64,000 nt of DNA from Lyngbya aestuarii BL J (GTDB taxonomy: Bacteria; Cyanobacteriota; Cyanobacteriia; Cyanobacteriales; Microcoleaceae): NCBI RefSeq assembly GCF_000478195.2, contig NZ_AUZM01000008.1, positions 62,001 to 126,000 of the forward strand, given 5' to 3'. The notes under the pieces were generated by a model. The model worked only from the letters and a program-made list of their open reading frames with translations. It made no database searches and had not been told where the DNA came from. Shown here piece after piece: positions 36,341 to 48,384 of this stretch. Position 1 is the first letter of the stretch; every line of letters starts with the position of its first letter. The position numbers and the translations under genes are program-made.

Positions 36341-37348
36341 ATGGGAACTATTTACATCATTCAAGAAGACGCTTTTATTGGCAAAACTGACGAACGACTA
36401 ATCGTTAAACTGGGCAAAGAAAAACTGATTGATGTTCCTTTAATTAAAGTAGAAGGAATTATCATTTTAGGTCGCGCAACAATTTCTCCGGCTGTTGTTA
36501 TGGAACTTTTAGAACGCAAAATATCTTTAACATTTTTGAAAAAAACAGGCAAATATCTCGGACGCTTGGAACCCGAATTAACTAAAAATATTTTTGTGCG
36601 AAAATCTCAATGGGCGGCGGCTGGCGAGTCTTCCCAAGCTATTCATGCGGTTCAGGGTTTTGTACGCGGAAAATTGAAGAACTATCGGAATACTTTGTTA
36701 CGCCGTAGTCGCAAATATACTGAACTTAATTTACAGGATAGTATCACAAAAATAGAACAGGTAATTGCTCCAATTGACTCCAAAAATTCGATTAATTCTT
36801 TACGAGGATTAGAAGGGGCTGGAAGTGCAGCTTACTTTGGATGTTTCAATCAATTAATCAATAGTAATTCTGGCTTTAGTTTTCAATTTCGCAATCGTCG
36901 TCCGCCGACTGATCCGGTTAATTCTCTGCTCAGTTTTGGTTACGCTTTATTACGCCATGATATCCAAAGTGCAATTAATATTGTGGGTTTTGATCCTTAT
37001 TTGGGTTATCTCCATGTAGAACGTTATGGTCGTCCATCACTAGCATTTGATTTAATGGAAGAATTTCGACCCATTATTGTTGATGCAGTTGTGTTGAGTG
37101 CGATTAATAATAAACTATTGTCTTGTAATGACTTCACTACTGAACCTCTGAGTAAGGCTGTTTCTTTAACTCCAGAAGGACTTAAAATCTTTTTACGGTT
37201 GTATGAACAAAAAAAACAATCAAAGTTCAAGCATCCTGTTCTCAAACGCCAGTGTACTTATCAAGAATCTTTTGAAATTCAAGCGCGACTTCTCGCTAAA
37301 TATTTAATGGAGGAAACGGATAAATATCCGCCTTTGGTTTTGAAGTAA
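36341..37348 (+). CDS. cas1: Cas1 integrase, type I-D
   Basis: 335 residues. The metal-binding residues are visible: Glu158 in RGLEGAGSAAYFG, His225 in YLHVERYGRPSLAFDLMEEFRP and the acidic position Glu240 in the same block. With Cas2 it inserts prespacers at the leader-proximal repeat. The N-terminal beta domain (GTIYIIQEDAFIGKTDERLIVKLGKEKLIDVPL) is complete, so the module looks functional. An AGGAGT ribosome site precedes the start. Confidence 0.95.
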   Translation: MGTIYIIQEDAFIGKTDERLIVKLGKEKLIDVPLIKVEGIIILGRATISPAVVMELLERKISLTFLKKTGKYLGRLEPELTKNIFVRKSQWAAAGESSQAIHAVQGFVRGKLKNYRNTLLRRSRKYTELNLQDSITKIEQVIAPIDSKNSINSLRGLEGAGSAAYFGCFNQLINSNSGFSFQFRNRRPPTDPVNSLLSFGYALLRHDIQSAINIVGFDPYLGYLHVERYGRPSLAFDLMEEFRPIIVDAVVLSAINNKLLSCNDFTTEPLSKAVSLTPEGLKIFLRLYEQKKQSKFKHPVLKRQCTYQESFEIQARLLAKYLMEETDKYPPLVLK

Positions 37349-37419
37349 AACTCGAAACTTTCAAGGGGTGGCGGTTTTTGTGTTATCCCTTGACTCAACA
37401 GTTATATTGAGGAAAAGTT

Positions 37420-37692
37420 GTGTTTGTTGTAATTAGCTACGATATTTCTGAAGATAAACGCCGCACCAAAATTCATAGTATTCTCAAATCCTATGGACAA
37501 TGGATACAATATAGTGTGTTTGAGTGCGATTTGACGAAAACTCAATACGCGAAGTTACGTCGTCGTTTGAGTAAACAAATTAATGCGGAGAAAGACAGTA
37601 TTCGGTTTTATTTTCTCTGTGAGTGCTGTCATGGTAAGGTGGAACGGATTGGCGGTGAAATGCCTCGGGATTGTTCGATTTTTCTGGTATGA
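37420..37692 (+). CDS. cas2: Cas2, structural partner of Cas1
   Basis: 90 residues with the opening VVISYDISEDKRRTKIHSILKSYGQWIQYSVFEC and later IRFYFLCECCHGKVERIGG, all typical of Cas2. The start codon is GTG at 37420, chosen because GAGGA (37408-37412) lies seven bases before it and homology begins at once. Cas2 bridges two Cas1 dimers for spacer integration. Last gene before the leader. Confidence 0.94.
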   Translation: MFVVISYDISEDKRRTKIHSILKSYGQWIQYSVFECDLTKTQYAKLRRRLSKQINAEKDSIRFYFLCECCHGKVERIGGEMPRDCSIFLV

Positions 37693-37920
37693 TGCGCCCC
37701 CAGGGGGGTGTAGAAATCAGGTGTCGCGACAAAATGGCTGTAAGTCTTGTTCTGTGTAGATTTGAACGGTCTTGGTTGTCTAAGGGGTGGGCGCACCCCA
37801 TCTGGTAAGGGTTTCAGCAGTTTTGACAGGATCGCGATGATCACCTATAATTTTATAAAGCCTAACCGGGCGCAAACGAACCTTGAAAACTTAATCTGTT
37901 GTGCTTTTGAGGCGACCGCA
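37693..37920 (+). promoter_or_regulatory. CRISPR leader with consensus promoter
   Basis: The 228-bp leader between cas2 and the first repeat. It contains a perfect sigma70-type promoter: TTGACA (37823-37828), 17-bp spacer, TATAAT (37846-37851), so pre-crRNA should start near 37858, about 60 bases before the array. Two hairpins precede it, CCCCC/GGGGG at about 37699-37710 and GGGGTG-GGCG-CACCCC around 37784-37799, which may terminate cas2 transcription. The 3' end of the leader should hold the Cas1-Cas2 recognition sequence. Confidence 0.8.
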
Positions 37921-40900
37921 GTTGAAATCATCTATAATCCCTATGAGGGATTGAAACGGGATTTAAGGCCCAAGCCAAAGCTAAGGCTTTCACGTTGAAA
38001 TCATCTATAATCCCTATGAGGGATTGAAACCTTTTCAAAAGCAACTCCAGTATCAGAAAATAATTGTTGAAATCATCTATAATCCCTATGAGGGATTGAA
38101 ACCAGAAGCAGCGCAAGGTACATCAATCGCCGCTCAAAGTTGAAATCATCTATAATCCCTATGAGGGATTGAAACAGCGCATCGCGGACAGCCGCCGACA
38201 TTCTCAGGCAGTATCGTTGAAATCATCTATAATCCCTATGAGGGATTGAAACGTTGGTTGCTGTTCAACCCAGTAACGAAAAAGGTTGAAATCATCTATA
38301 ATCCCTATGAGGGATTGAAACTTTCTTGAGTGTGCGAAAAACTTACAATTGAAGGGTTGAAATCATCTATAATCCCTATGAGGGATTGAAACCAACCGAT
38401 TTAATATCATTCTTGATATCTAAAATTGTTGAAATCATCTATAATCCCTATGAGGGATTGAAACGAGCAGGTATCACCTTCAAAACAAATGATCAGAGGT
38501 TGAAATCATCTATAATCCCTATGAGGGATTGAAACTTGAGTTATTAGATTTGGAACAGCTTCATGGCGTGGTCTGTATGTTGAAATCATCTATAATCCCT
38601 ATGAGGGATTGAAACCGAATATTTGCCAATAATTAGGATCATGTGACCTCGTTGAAATCATCTATAATCCCTATGAGGGATTGAAACTCTCATAGGTGGT
38701 GGTGATGGTGGAATATTTCGTTGAAATCATCTATAATCCCTATGAGGGATTGAAACTTTTTCCAATAAAAAGGATCGGTAACAACCGCTCTAAGTTGAAA
38801 TCATCTATAATCCCTATGAGGGATTGAAACCCAGATGCTCACGAAACCATCAACAACCTGAAATCTCGTTGAAATCATCTATAATCCCTATGAGGGATTG
38901 AAACTTTGATTTTTTCAAGCATCACTTCAAATTCACTAAGTTGAAATCATCTATAATCCCTATGAGGGATTGAAACCCGGTATTGATGACTAGAGGGGTA
39001 GTGATAATCGTTGAAATCATCTATAATCCCTATGAGGGATTGAAACTTACCTGTATTTCTTTACAATGCAAGTGCTTCAGTAGGTTGAAATCATCTATAA
39101 TCCCTATGAGGGATTGAAACACATCTTTTACTTCTTGTTTGGCCCAGATGAAGCCTATAAAGCACCTAAGTTGAAATCATCTATAATCCCTATGAGGGAT
39201 TGAAACGTATTTTTCTCTACCAAAATCCGCCAACAAAACGTTGAAATCATCTATAATCCCTATGAGGGATTGAAACAACGAGAATTTTGCCAGATACTCA
39301 AACAACAATATTGTTGAAATCATCTATAATCCCTATGAGGGATTGAAACTTGACCCCGATACAATCACTTATGAAGAACTTCGAGTTGAAATCATCTATA
39401 ATCCCTATGAGGGATTGAAACGGAACACTTTTTATAGGTCTGTGGATAATGTGTTTGGTTGAAATCATCTATAATCCCTATGAGGGATTGAAACTAATAT
39501 TTGTCTGGAATATCAGTCAATAAAACGTGGAGTTAGCAAAACGTTGAAATCATCTATAATCCCTATGAGGGATTGAAACTCAGAAAAACCCCGCAAATCT
39601 AATCATAGTTTCACAGGTTGAAATCATCTATAATCCCTATGAGGGATTGAAACTAATCAGAATGACACAAAATACTTCAAGGTGTAACGTTGAAATCATC
39701 TATAATCCCTATGAGGGATTGAAACCTTATAGATTCCTCCTTGGCTCTGAGTTCTTGCTCGTTGAAATCATCTATAATCCCTATGAGGGATTGAAACAGA
39801 CTATACTCGCGATTCTTACGAAGGGAAAAAACTGTTGAAATCATCTATAATCCCTATGAGGGATTGAAACATACTTTTGATTGGGATAGAGGAATGAGGA
39901 TTACAGTTGAAATCATCTATAATCCCTATGAGGGATTGAAACAATCAGTTTGTCTTGTGGTGTCAAAAGTATGAGGTTGAAATCATCTATAATCCCTATG
40001 AGGGATTGAAACTCTTTAGGCGGAGATAAGTATATAGGAGTTAAAATGTTGAAATCATCTATAATCCCTATGAGGGATTGAAACCAGACGGGCGGCTTCT
40101 GATTCCCTTGAACTCCGTTGAAATCATCTATAATCCCTATGAGGGATTGAAACGATGAAAGTGCAAAACCAACACCCGCCGCCGAGATTGCACAAGTTGA
40201 AATCATCTATAATCCCTATGAGGGATTGAAACATCGATGCCTTCAACAAAACCCCAGTAAGATAATGTTGAAATCATCTATAATCCCTATGAGGGATTGA
40301 AACTAAACTTTAGTAACTCAAATCTTGCGTAACCCTTGTTGAAATCATCTATAATCCCTATGAGGGATTGAAACATCTACAGACAATACTAATCTCGCCT
40401 TGATGATATTGTTGAAATCATCTATAATCCCTATGAGGGATTGAAACCTGCTATTTCATCAAAATTGCGACGTAAATAAACAAGTTGAAATCATCTATAA
40501 TCCCTATGAGGGATTGAAACTTTGATCCACGCGGGGAGGTTTTTTCATACTCTCGTTGAAATCATCTATAATCCCTATGAGGGATTGAAACAACTGATCA
40601 AGGCTGAGGCGAAAGTTGTCAACAACAAACGTTGAAATCATCTATAATCCCTATGAGGGATTGAAACTGGCTAGAATCAAAGGTAGAGATGCCGCTACGC
40701 GATTTCTACGGTTGAAATCATCTATAATCCCTATGAGGGATTGAAACTCTTTTTTGTATAGCTCTAGTAGCCTTGTATTTTGTTGAAATCACCTATAATC
40801 CCTATGAGGGATTGAAACTTATTACTAATGAACAAAATTGCAATTGTGGGTGTTGAAATCACCTATAATCCCTATGAGGGATTGAAACGTAGAAACAAAC

Positions 40901-41104
40901 GCTGTTACCGTTGTTAGTAGCAGGGTTGAAATCACCTATAATCCCTATGAGGGATTGAAACACGGATCACAAGCAGTAGGAATTGTTGCGGTAAGAGTTG
41001 AAATCACCTATAATCCCTATGAGGGATTGAAACGCTTCATTAAAATTTCCGCAGCGCCATCTAGAGTGTTGAAATCATCTATAATCCCTATGAGGGATTG
41101 AAAC
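37921..41104 (+). CRISPR. type I-D CRISPR array, 44 repeats and 43 spacers
   Basis: Repeats of 37 bp start GTTGAAATCATCTATAATCC and end GAGGGATTGAAAC; the inner hairpin is AATCCCT-ATG-AGGGATT. I count 44 starts from 37921 to 41068, with spacers of 32-49 bp, mostly 33-37. Repeats are invariant except numbers 40-43 (40782, 40852, 40925, 40997), where position 11 is C not T; the last repeat (41068) is again canonical. Spacers 17 (39121-39169) and 22 (39495-39542) are unusually long. Transcription runs left to right from the leader. Conserved repeats and complete cas1/2/4 suggest active acquisition. The array ends 29 bp from the ligA stop. Confidence 0.98.
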
Positions 41105-41133
41105 AGTTTTTGGTTGGCTTAAAATAGGGGAAT

Positions 41134-43197
<2,064 letters not shown>

Positions 43198-43215
43198 TCA
43201 AACTTCCGTTAATCG

Positions 43216-44175
43216 TTATAGATTAAGTTCAGTTAATTCACTAAACTTAGGTAGTTCTTTGTATTTTGAATTTCCTTCTCCAAGAGAAACAGCCCCATTA
43301 GAATCTGAACCGAAACGGGTATTATTGACTTCTTCAACAATTCGAGATTCGTTTTCAACTTGGAATACATTTGCATATAAGTTGGCGACGACTTGTTTCC
43401 CTTCTTGAGTCAGTTCCAAATATCTTAACGCTGCTGGAATATAAGGAAATACTCCATTCCAGTAAAATTTAGCGTAATTTTTGCGTAAATCTCCAGGCGT
43501 TTTGTAACCGAGAACTTTGTTAGTTCCGACTTCTTCAAACTCGTAAAATAACGAACTAATTTTTTTCAAATACCGAGGATCACTGAGTTGACCAATCAAA
43601 TCAGCCGCCCTTGCTAAACCGGAATAATTATTTCGGTCTTGATAGGTTTCATCAGCCGGAACCGGAAAACGGGTGAGTTCAATATTGCGTTTAACTTGTT
43701 CGGCATCGATTAATTTATGGCCGCCAAATCGTTCATCAATGACTAATTTTCCTCGGTCAACATGATAGGGGGTTAAACTCGCAGAGGTCGCACCCATCGG
43801 GATTGAAACCATTCCATCACTAATTCCAGTTGCATAGAGTCCGTTTGCTTCTTGATCGCAGCGACAGACCCCTTTTACATAGCCAATATCGTGACACAAT
43901 AAGGAAATGATAAAGTGTAACCAATCTTCAGGAGTCACACCCCCTTCGCGAATGTGTTTACCCCGCATGATTTCCTGCCCAACTAATGTAACCAACATCG
44001 TATGTTCGACATTGTGGTAGAGGGCATCACAGTTGGCAATATTTTCTAATGCCATGGTTCCGACCCAAGCAATAATTTCAGGGTAATCAGGTTTGAAACC
44101 CCCGTAGGTACGACGGTAGCCTGCTTGCAGTCGTTCTAAAAAGGCATCTACAAGAACCGCAGTTGCATTAAACAT
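43216..44175 (-). CDS. Npun_R2479-type HD-domain metalloprotein
   Basis: 319 residues. The HD signature is clear: CDALYHNVEHTMLV supplies the first His, ISLLCHDIGYVKG the HD pair, and later SASLTPYHVDRGKLVIDERF follows. These residues usually bind two metals for phosphohydrolysis. It matches a cyanobacterial family known as the Npun_R2479-type HD domain metalloprotein. The substrate is unknown; cyclic nucleotides are possible by analogy. It is 30 bp upstream of ligA on the same strand and may share its transcript. Confidence 0.85.
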   Translation of the reverse strand: MFNATAVLVDAFLERLQAGYRRTYGGFKPDYPEIIAWVGTMALENIANCDALYHNVEHTMLVTLVGQEIMRGKHIREGGVTPEDWLHFIISLLCHDIGYVKGVCRCDQEANGLYATGISDGMVSIPMGATSASLTPYHVDRGKLVIDERFGGHKLIDAEQVKRNIELTRFPVPADETYQDRNNYSGLARAADLIGQLSDPRYLKKISSLFYEFEEVGTNKVLGYKTPGDLRKNYAKFYWNGVFPYIPAALRYLELTQEGKQVVANLYANVFQVENESRIVEEVNNTRFGSDSNGAVSLGEGNSKYKELPKFSELTELNL

Positions 44176-44235
44176 ACTCAGAACTCAATTTTATTTTGTA
44201 GGTTGTGAGGTTTTCGATCCCTAAAGGGTAGAAAA

Positions 44236-44264
44236 ACTTCCGGTCAGATTCATCATCTGGAAGT
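44236..44264 (-). terminator. terminator for the upstream lipoprotein gene
   Basis: On the minus strand ACTTCC (44264-44259) pairs with GGAAGT (44241-44236), then TTTTT follows. It lies about 200 bp after the lipoprotein gene and 60 bp before the HD-protein start. Confidence 0.5.
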
Positions 44265-44463
44265 CTTTAATTAAACATCAAGTTTCTATAGAGATACAGA
44301 TTAATCTTATTATATTTCGACTTTCAATATTTAGCTGTGATCGCTGTCAAATAATCTGATCTTAATCAAGGTCAAAGGTCAGAGAGAATTTGTTAGGTGC
44401 AAATACCTTCTACCCTCTGTCCTTTATTAATCAAAACTAATCACAGTTTCTTGACAATTTGAT

Positions 44464-45366
44464 TTAACGACGGCGCCTTGACCCCCCTGATCGACTCCGA
44501 GATCGTCCACTCCCAAAGCTAGGAGTTCGTTTTTGGGTTCGAGAAGGACGAGTTTGATTGGATCGTTGTAAGTCACTCGAACCTACCCCAGATCCGGTTG
44601 AACGACTCGCATCTCTAGAGGTCGAAGGAGTACGGTTGTTGGATGGAGAGGCAATATTTCCAGAGGTTGAACGAGTATTGCGGTTGTTGGATGGGGAGGC
44701 AATATTTCCGGTGGTTCGTAAGACTTGGCGATTTTTCACAGCAGGAGGCGGGGAATTATAACGAGAACGATAATCGCTGACTGCACTATTATAGGTATTC
44801 CCATAACCGCCATAACCCGTTAAGACACCACCGGGTTGATAAGCTGGAGGAACGTAATATCGAGGCGCAAACAGGGTATTAGCGATCGCACTCCCGACAA
44901 AAGCCCCGGCAAAGGGTTGCCAAAAACTCGACTGTTGACGCACCACAACCACTTGCTGCTGTCCTGTAGAGGGATCGGTGCGGGTTTCAGTGACGTTGTG
45001 AACGTATTGGATTTTAAAGTCTTCTGTCAGATATAATGTGGCTTGATCGCCTTGAATCTGAGCGTAAGTACCTTTTCCGGCTTGAATTTGTTCATCCGTC
45101 AGACGCGCCATTTGCAGGTTCGTTGTCCGATAAACAGGCGGAGTTCCGGGGGGAGTATTGAGAAGCATTAAGCTATATTCCCCGTTGGCATCGTTGTATT
45201 CGGCTTGTTGAACGGGATATTCACCAACGTTAGCCTGGGTTCGATTTCGGCTAACGGTTTGAGTGGGAGTTTGATTAGAAGTCGTCGTTGTACTCGACGA
45301 ACCACAGGCGAGGGTTGTCCAACACAACGAAAGCGACATTAAAACAATGATGAATTTACGCAACAT
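44464..45366 (-). CDS. secreted low-complexity protein, probable lipoprotein
   Basis: 300 residues with an N-terminal signal (FIIVLMSLSLCWTTLAC, possible lipidated Cys21, lipobox weak). After a Ser/Thr-rich linker, a structured part (EYPVQQAEYNDANGEYSLMLLNTPPGTPPVYRTTNLQMARLTDEQI) is followed by QSSFWQPFAGAFVGSAIANTLFAPRYY, a glycine-zipper-like helix. The last 100 residues are Ser/Asn/Arg/Gly rich and include a duplicated GNIASPSNNR unit, ending in a polybasic SRSRSGGSRRRR tail. Function unknown. Cell-envelope location is the main inference. Confidence 0.75.
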   Translation of the reverse strand: MLRKFIIVLMSLSLCWTTLACGSSSTTTTSNQTPTQTVSRNRTQANVGEYPVQQAEYNDANGEYSLMLLNTPPGTPPVYRTTNLQMARLTDEQIQAGKGTYAQIQGDQATLYLTEDFKIQYVHNVTETRTDPSTGQQQVVVVRQQSSFWQPFAGAFVGSAIANTLFAPRYYVPPAYQPGGVLTGYGGYGNTYNSAVSDYRSRYNSPPPAVKNRQVLRTTGNIASPSNNRNTRSTSGNIASPSNNRTPSTSRDASRSTGSGVGSSDLQRSNQTRPSRTQKRTPSFGSGRSRSRSGGSRRRR

Positions 45367-45415
45367 AAATCACAATGAGGTTTTCTTAAGTTGATCGACA
45401 AAATCAGTCCTAATT

Positions 45416-46018
45416 CTATAGCGGGATCAGTTCGGGAAAATTCTGCAATAATTGATCGCTAGTGAGTTCATCCCCAAAACGAGCCGGAGAGTAGTGAATT
45501 TGAATTGCACGGAGACGATTTTGATAATGCAGGTTGATGATCGCCTTTAACCCCTCCTGCATCGCTTCGGTACTCGCTAAATCAGTTTCGAGAGCAGGAA
45601 CTTCACCTTCACAGGCTATTGTAATCATCACCACTAGATTTGCCGTAGGGCTTAAAGACAACGGAACATCTGGAGTATCGGCTAAATCTTCTAAAGGTTG
45701 CGAGAGATAGCGTTGGGCGGAGTCTGTGAACAGTTCCTCAACATAATCGGCCGTTTCCCCTTCATCCCAGAGAACATCACCTTCATTGCTCGCAGATTGC
45801 CAATAGACATCGTATTGCAGCAGATTTTGACAAATTTCAACCAGTCCCTCCCCCAACACTTCGAGATCCCCTTCCGCCTCGATAGTATTACGAGCAACTT
45901 GGTTGAGAACACCGAGTAAAGGTGAAACCTCTGCTCCTCCTAAATGCAGCAATACCCGAGAGACGACAAAGCGAGTTTTGCCCAAAAATTGATTAAAACG
46001 ATTGCCAAGAGTTGCCAT
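45416..46018 (-). CDS. DUF1517-family protein
   Basis: 200 residues. LLHLGGAEVSPLLGVLNQVARNTIEAEGDLEVLGEGLVEICQNLLQYDVYWQSASNEGDVLWDEGE is a strong match to the DUF1517 pattern of cyanobacteria and plastids. No transmembrane segment is present, while many relatives have one at the N-terminus, so this is the soluble form. Acidic. Function unknown. It is 50 bp upstream of the low-complexity lipoprotein on the same strand. Confidence 0.8.
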   Translation of the reverse strand: MATLGNRFNQFLGKTRFVVSRVLLHLGGAEVSPLLGVLNQVARNTIEAEGDLEVLGEGLVEICQNLLQYDVYWQSASNEGDVLWDEGETADYVEELFTDSAQRYLSQPLEDLADTPDVPLSLSPTANLVVMITIACEGEVPALETDLASTEAMQEGLKAIINLHYQNRLRAIQIHYSPARFGDELTSDQLLQNFPELIPL

Positions 46019-46184
46019 AACTGAGTTACTCCTGATAGAAATTGGAGTGAATTGAGCTATAGTTCTAGGATATCGCGTTTATTTGTTGATACCATCGCTG
46101 ATCATTCGGTCAAGAACACTGAAACGGTTTGGCTTCCGATGCAATATCAAGATAACGATTATAACGATTATTTGGAATAACTTC

Positions 46185-47621
46185 ATGACTCATGAGTCTT
46201 CCCCTGCTTCTCCTGCCTCATTTCCCCTGGCTGAAAAGCTAAATCTTTCTACTAAAATCGCCTATGGTGCGGGCGATCTGGGTACGGCAATTACGGCTAA
46301 CCTTCTGGCGTTTGTTTTATTGGTTTTCTTAACCAATGTGGCGGGTTTACCTGCCGGACTTGCCGGAAGTGTTTATATGATTGGAAAAATTTCCGATGCG
46401 ATTAATGATCCGATTATCGGGGTACTCAGCGATCGCACGGTTCATCCCTGGGGACGGCGTTATCCCTGGATGGTGTTTGGGGCGATTCCGTTTGGGATTT
46501 TCTTCTTTTTACAGTGGCTTGTTCCGAGTACCAATATTTGGGTTTTATTCTGGTACTACGTGATTATTTCTGTCCTGTTTAATCTCAGTTATACGATTGT
46601 TAATTTACCCTATGCTGCACTCACCCCTGAGCTAACGCAAGATTATCACGAACGCACCAGCCTGAATAGTTTTCGGTTTGCTTTTTCTATCGGTGGGAGT
46701 ATTTTATCTTTAATTTTAGCGTTAGTTATTTCTTTATTAATTCCTGATAATCTCAAACAACAATATCTCGTTCTCGGCTTAATTTGTGCCATTATTTCCG
46801 TTTTACCGATCTTTTGGTGTGTGTTAGGAACTCGTGATCGTACCTTAAAGGCTAAAACCTCTGAACCTATAACGGATTCATCTCCAAATTCACCCCTATT
46901 TCAACAAATAAAAATTGTCTTTGAAAATCGTCCGTTTTTATATGTTACCGGAATTTATTTATGTTCTTGGTTAGGGGTTCAACTGACTGCGGCGATTCTT
47001 CCCTACTATGTTCAAAATCGGATGAAACTGTCAACCACTGATTTTTATTTGACAGCCATTGCCGTTCAGGGAACGGCGATTATTATGTTATTTGTTTGGA
47101 GTCAGGTGAGTAAAAAATATGGTAAAAAAGTTGTTTATTTTATGGGAGTTAGTGTTTGGTTAATTGCTCAAGTAGGATTGTGGTTTTTGCAACCGGGTCA
47201 GATTAGTCTAATGTATCTGTTAGCTGTTTTGGCCGGGTTTGGGGTTTCTACGGCTTATCTGATTCCGTGGTCAATGATCCCAGATGTTGTTGATCTCGAT
47301 GAACTGAATACAGGTCAACGACGGGAAGGACTTTTTTATTCCTTTATGGTGTTTTTACAAAAATTGGGATTAGCAGTCGGATTGTTTCTCGTCGGACAAG
47401 CATTAGAAATTGCCGGATTTCTTGAACGAATTCCGGGAGAAGCACTCCCTCAGCAACCAGATTCGGCTATTTTTGCGATTCGGTTTGCGATCGCTCCCAT
47501 TCCAGCAATTGTTTTAGTTGGGGGGATAATTTTAACCTATTTTTATCCGATTACAGAGGTGGTACATGAGGAGATTTTATTGAAATTACATGAACGGAAA
47601 AGTAAACAATCAAGTCACTAA
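46185..47621 (+). CDS. GPH-family (glycoside/pentoside/hexuronide) cation symporter
   Basis: 478 residues from ATG 46185 (an upstream ATG at 46083 would add 34 unrelated residues). Twelve membrane helices. The early motif MIGKISDAINDPIIGVLSDRTVHPWGRRYPWM is the diagnostic GPH/MelB-type signature with the Asp that couples Na+ or H+. Later IPWSMIPDVVDLDELNTGQRREGLFYSFMVFLQK is the family's second signature. Predicted to import a sugar or sugar derivative; the substrate cannot be named. Inner membrane. Stands alone. Confidence 0.88.
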   Translation: MTHESSPASPASFPLAEKLNLSTKIAYGAGDLGTAITANLLAFVLLVFLTNVAGLPAGLAGSVYMIGKISDAINDPIIGVLSDRTVHPWGRRYPWMVFGAIPFGIFFFLQWLVPSTNIWVLFWYYVIISVLFNLSYTIVNLPYAALTPELTQDYHERTSLNSFRFAFSIGGSILSLILALVISLLIPDNLKQQYLVLGLICAIISVLPIFWCVLGTRDRTLKAKTSEPITDSSPNSPLFQQIKIVFENRPFLYVTGIYLCSWLGVQLTAAILPYYVQNRMKLSTTDFYLTAIAVQGTAIIMLFVWSQVSKKYGKKVVYFMGVSVWLIAQVGLWFLQPGQISLMYLLAVLAGFGVSTAYLIPWSMIPDVVDLDELNTGQRREGLFYSFMVFLQKLGLAVGLFLVGQALEIAGFLERIPGEALPQQPDSAIFAIRFAIAPIPAIVLVGGIILTYFYPITEVVHEEILLKLHERKSKQSSH

Positions 47622-47624
47622 TCT

Positions 47625-48296
47625 TTAGTCTTTTTTAGTTGAGTTGCGTTTAGCAACTGAAGGGGTGGGCGGACGACGGGTTGATGGAGATTTGCGTTTT
47701 TTTGAGGACGATTTAGATCCAAATAATCCGCTTAAGCCTTGAGTTTTAACTCGTTTATAAGCTGAGTTTGATAAAAGTCCGCTTAAGCCTTGAGTTTGAA
47801 TGCGTTTGTAGGCTGAATTTACCCAGTCGCTGAGATAATGACTCATTGCACCGAGTTCTAAACCGATAAAAGTAGCTAACCATTCCGTTGAATGTTGGGA
47901 GAGCGATCGCAGTATAATTCGAGCAACTTGAGATAAACTCCATTCTACTTCCCAAACCGATTGAGCGATCAGGACTACTGGTGTTGCCAAAACTATCACC
48001 CAAACCGTTAGATACAAGAGTCTTACCGCAGTCCCAATCACAGGGCCATGAGACAAAAACGAGCGATGGCGAACACTCTTTTGGTAAGGCAGCCACAACC
48101 ACCGCATCCAACCCCACCGTTGAAAATGGTAGGAACGATGAATATCAAGATCCGGGCCAAACATCAGGCCACTGAACAGAAAACAACTGGCAATAATTAA
48201 TGTCAGATGGCTGCTGCGAGTTTGCCCGAATGTGAAGCCTGTGATCACAGGTAAACTCCACAGGGTAATGCGATCGTGAGTTCGGCCAGAAGGCAT
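47625..48296 (-). CDS. DUF2227 membrane protein, putative metal-binding
   Basis: 223 residues. SGRTHDRITLWSLP at the start, FGPDLDIHRSYHFQRWGWMRWLWLPYQK and RHRSFLSHGPVIGT give the His/Asp set of DUF2227 proteins, annotated as metal-binding and resembling the YdjM/LexA-regulated hydrolase fold. Two or three membrane segments. The C-terminus holds a duplicated NSAYKRxxTQGLSGL unit (about residues 168-200) and a basic KSSSKKRK tail. Function unknown. Convergent with the GPH gene three bases away. Confidence 0.78.
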   Translation of the reverse strand: MPSGRTHDRITLWSLPVITGFTFGQTRSSHLTLIIASCFLFSGLMFGPDLDIHRSYHFQRWGWMRWLWLPYQKSVRHRSFLSHGPVIGTAVRLLYLTVWVIVLATPVVLIAQSVWEVEWSLSQVARIILRSLSQHSTEWLATFIGLELGAMSHYLSDWVNSAYKRIQTQGLSGLLSNSAYKRVKTQGLSGLFGSKSSSKKRKSPSTRRPPTPSVAKRNSTKKD

Positions 48297-48360
48297 AGGC
48301 AGCAGCTTAACAGATTTCTCATCTGAGCAAATAAATTGTTCCTATTTTACAGTTTGGTGC

Positions 48361-48366
48361 TATAAT
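48361..48366 (+). promoter_or_regulatory. -10 box of tRNA-Val
   Basis: TATAAT 19 bp before the mature tRNA. The -35 is unclear (TTGTTC at 48336-48341 with a 19-bp spacer). Confidence 0.4.
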
Positions 48367-48384
48367 AGTGAAACAGATAAAAAC

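Noticed and set aside
37747-40206. Open frames across the leader and array
   Set aside because: They translate the repeat unit again and again and have no independent support; they are by-products of repeat periodicity.
43798-43808. GGGATTGAAAC, identical to the 3' end of the array repeat
   Set aside because: It lies inside the HD-protein gene and encodes the conserved VSIP segment; with no hairpin arm beside it, an 11-base match of this kind is expected about once by chance in the window.
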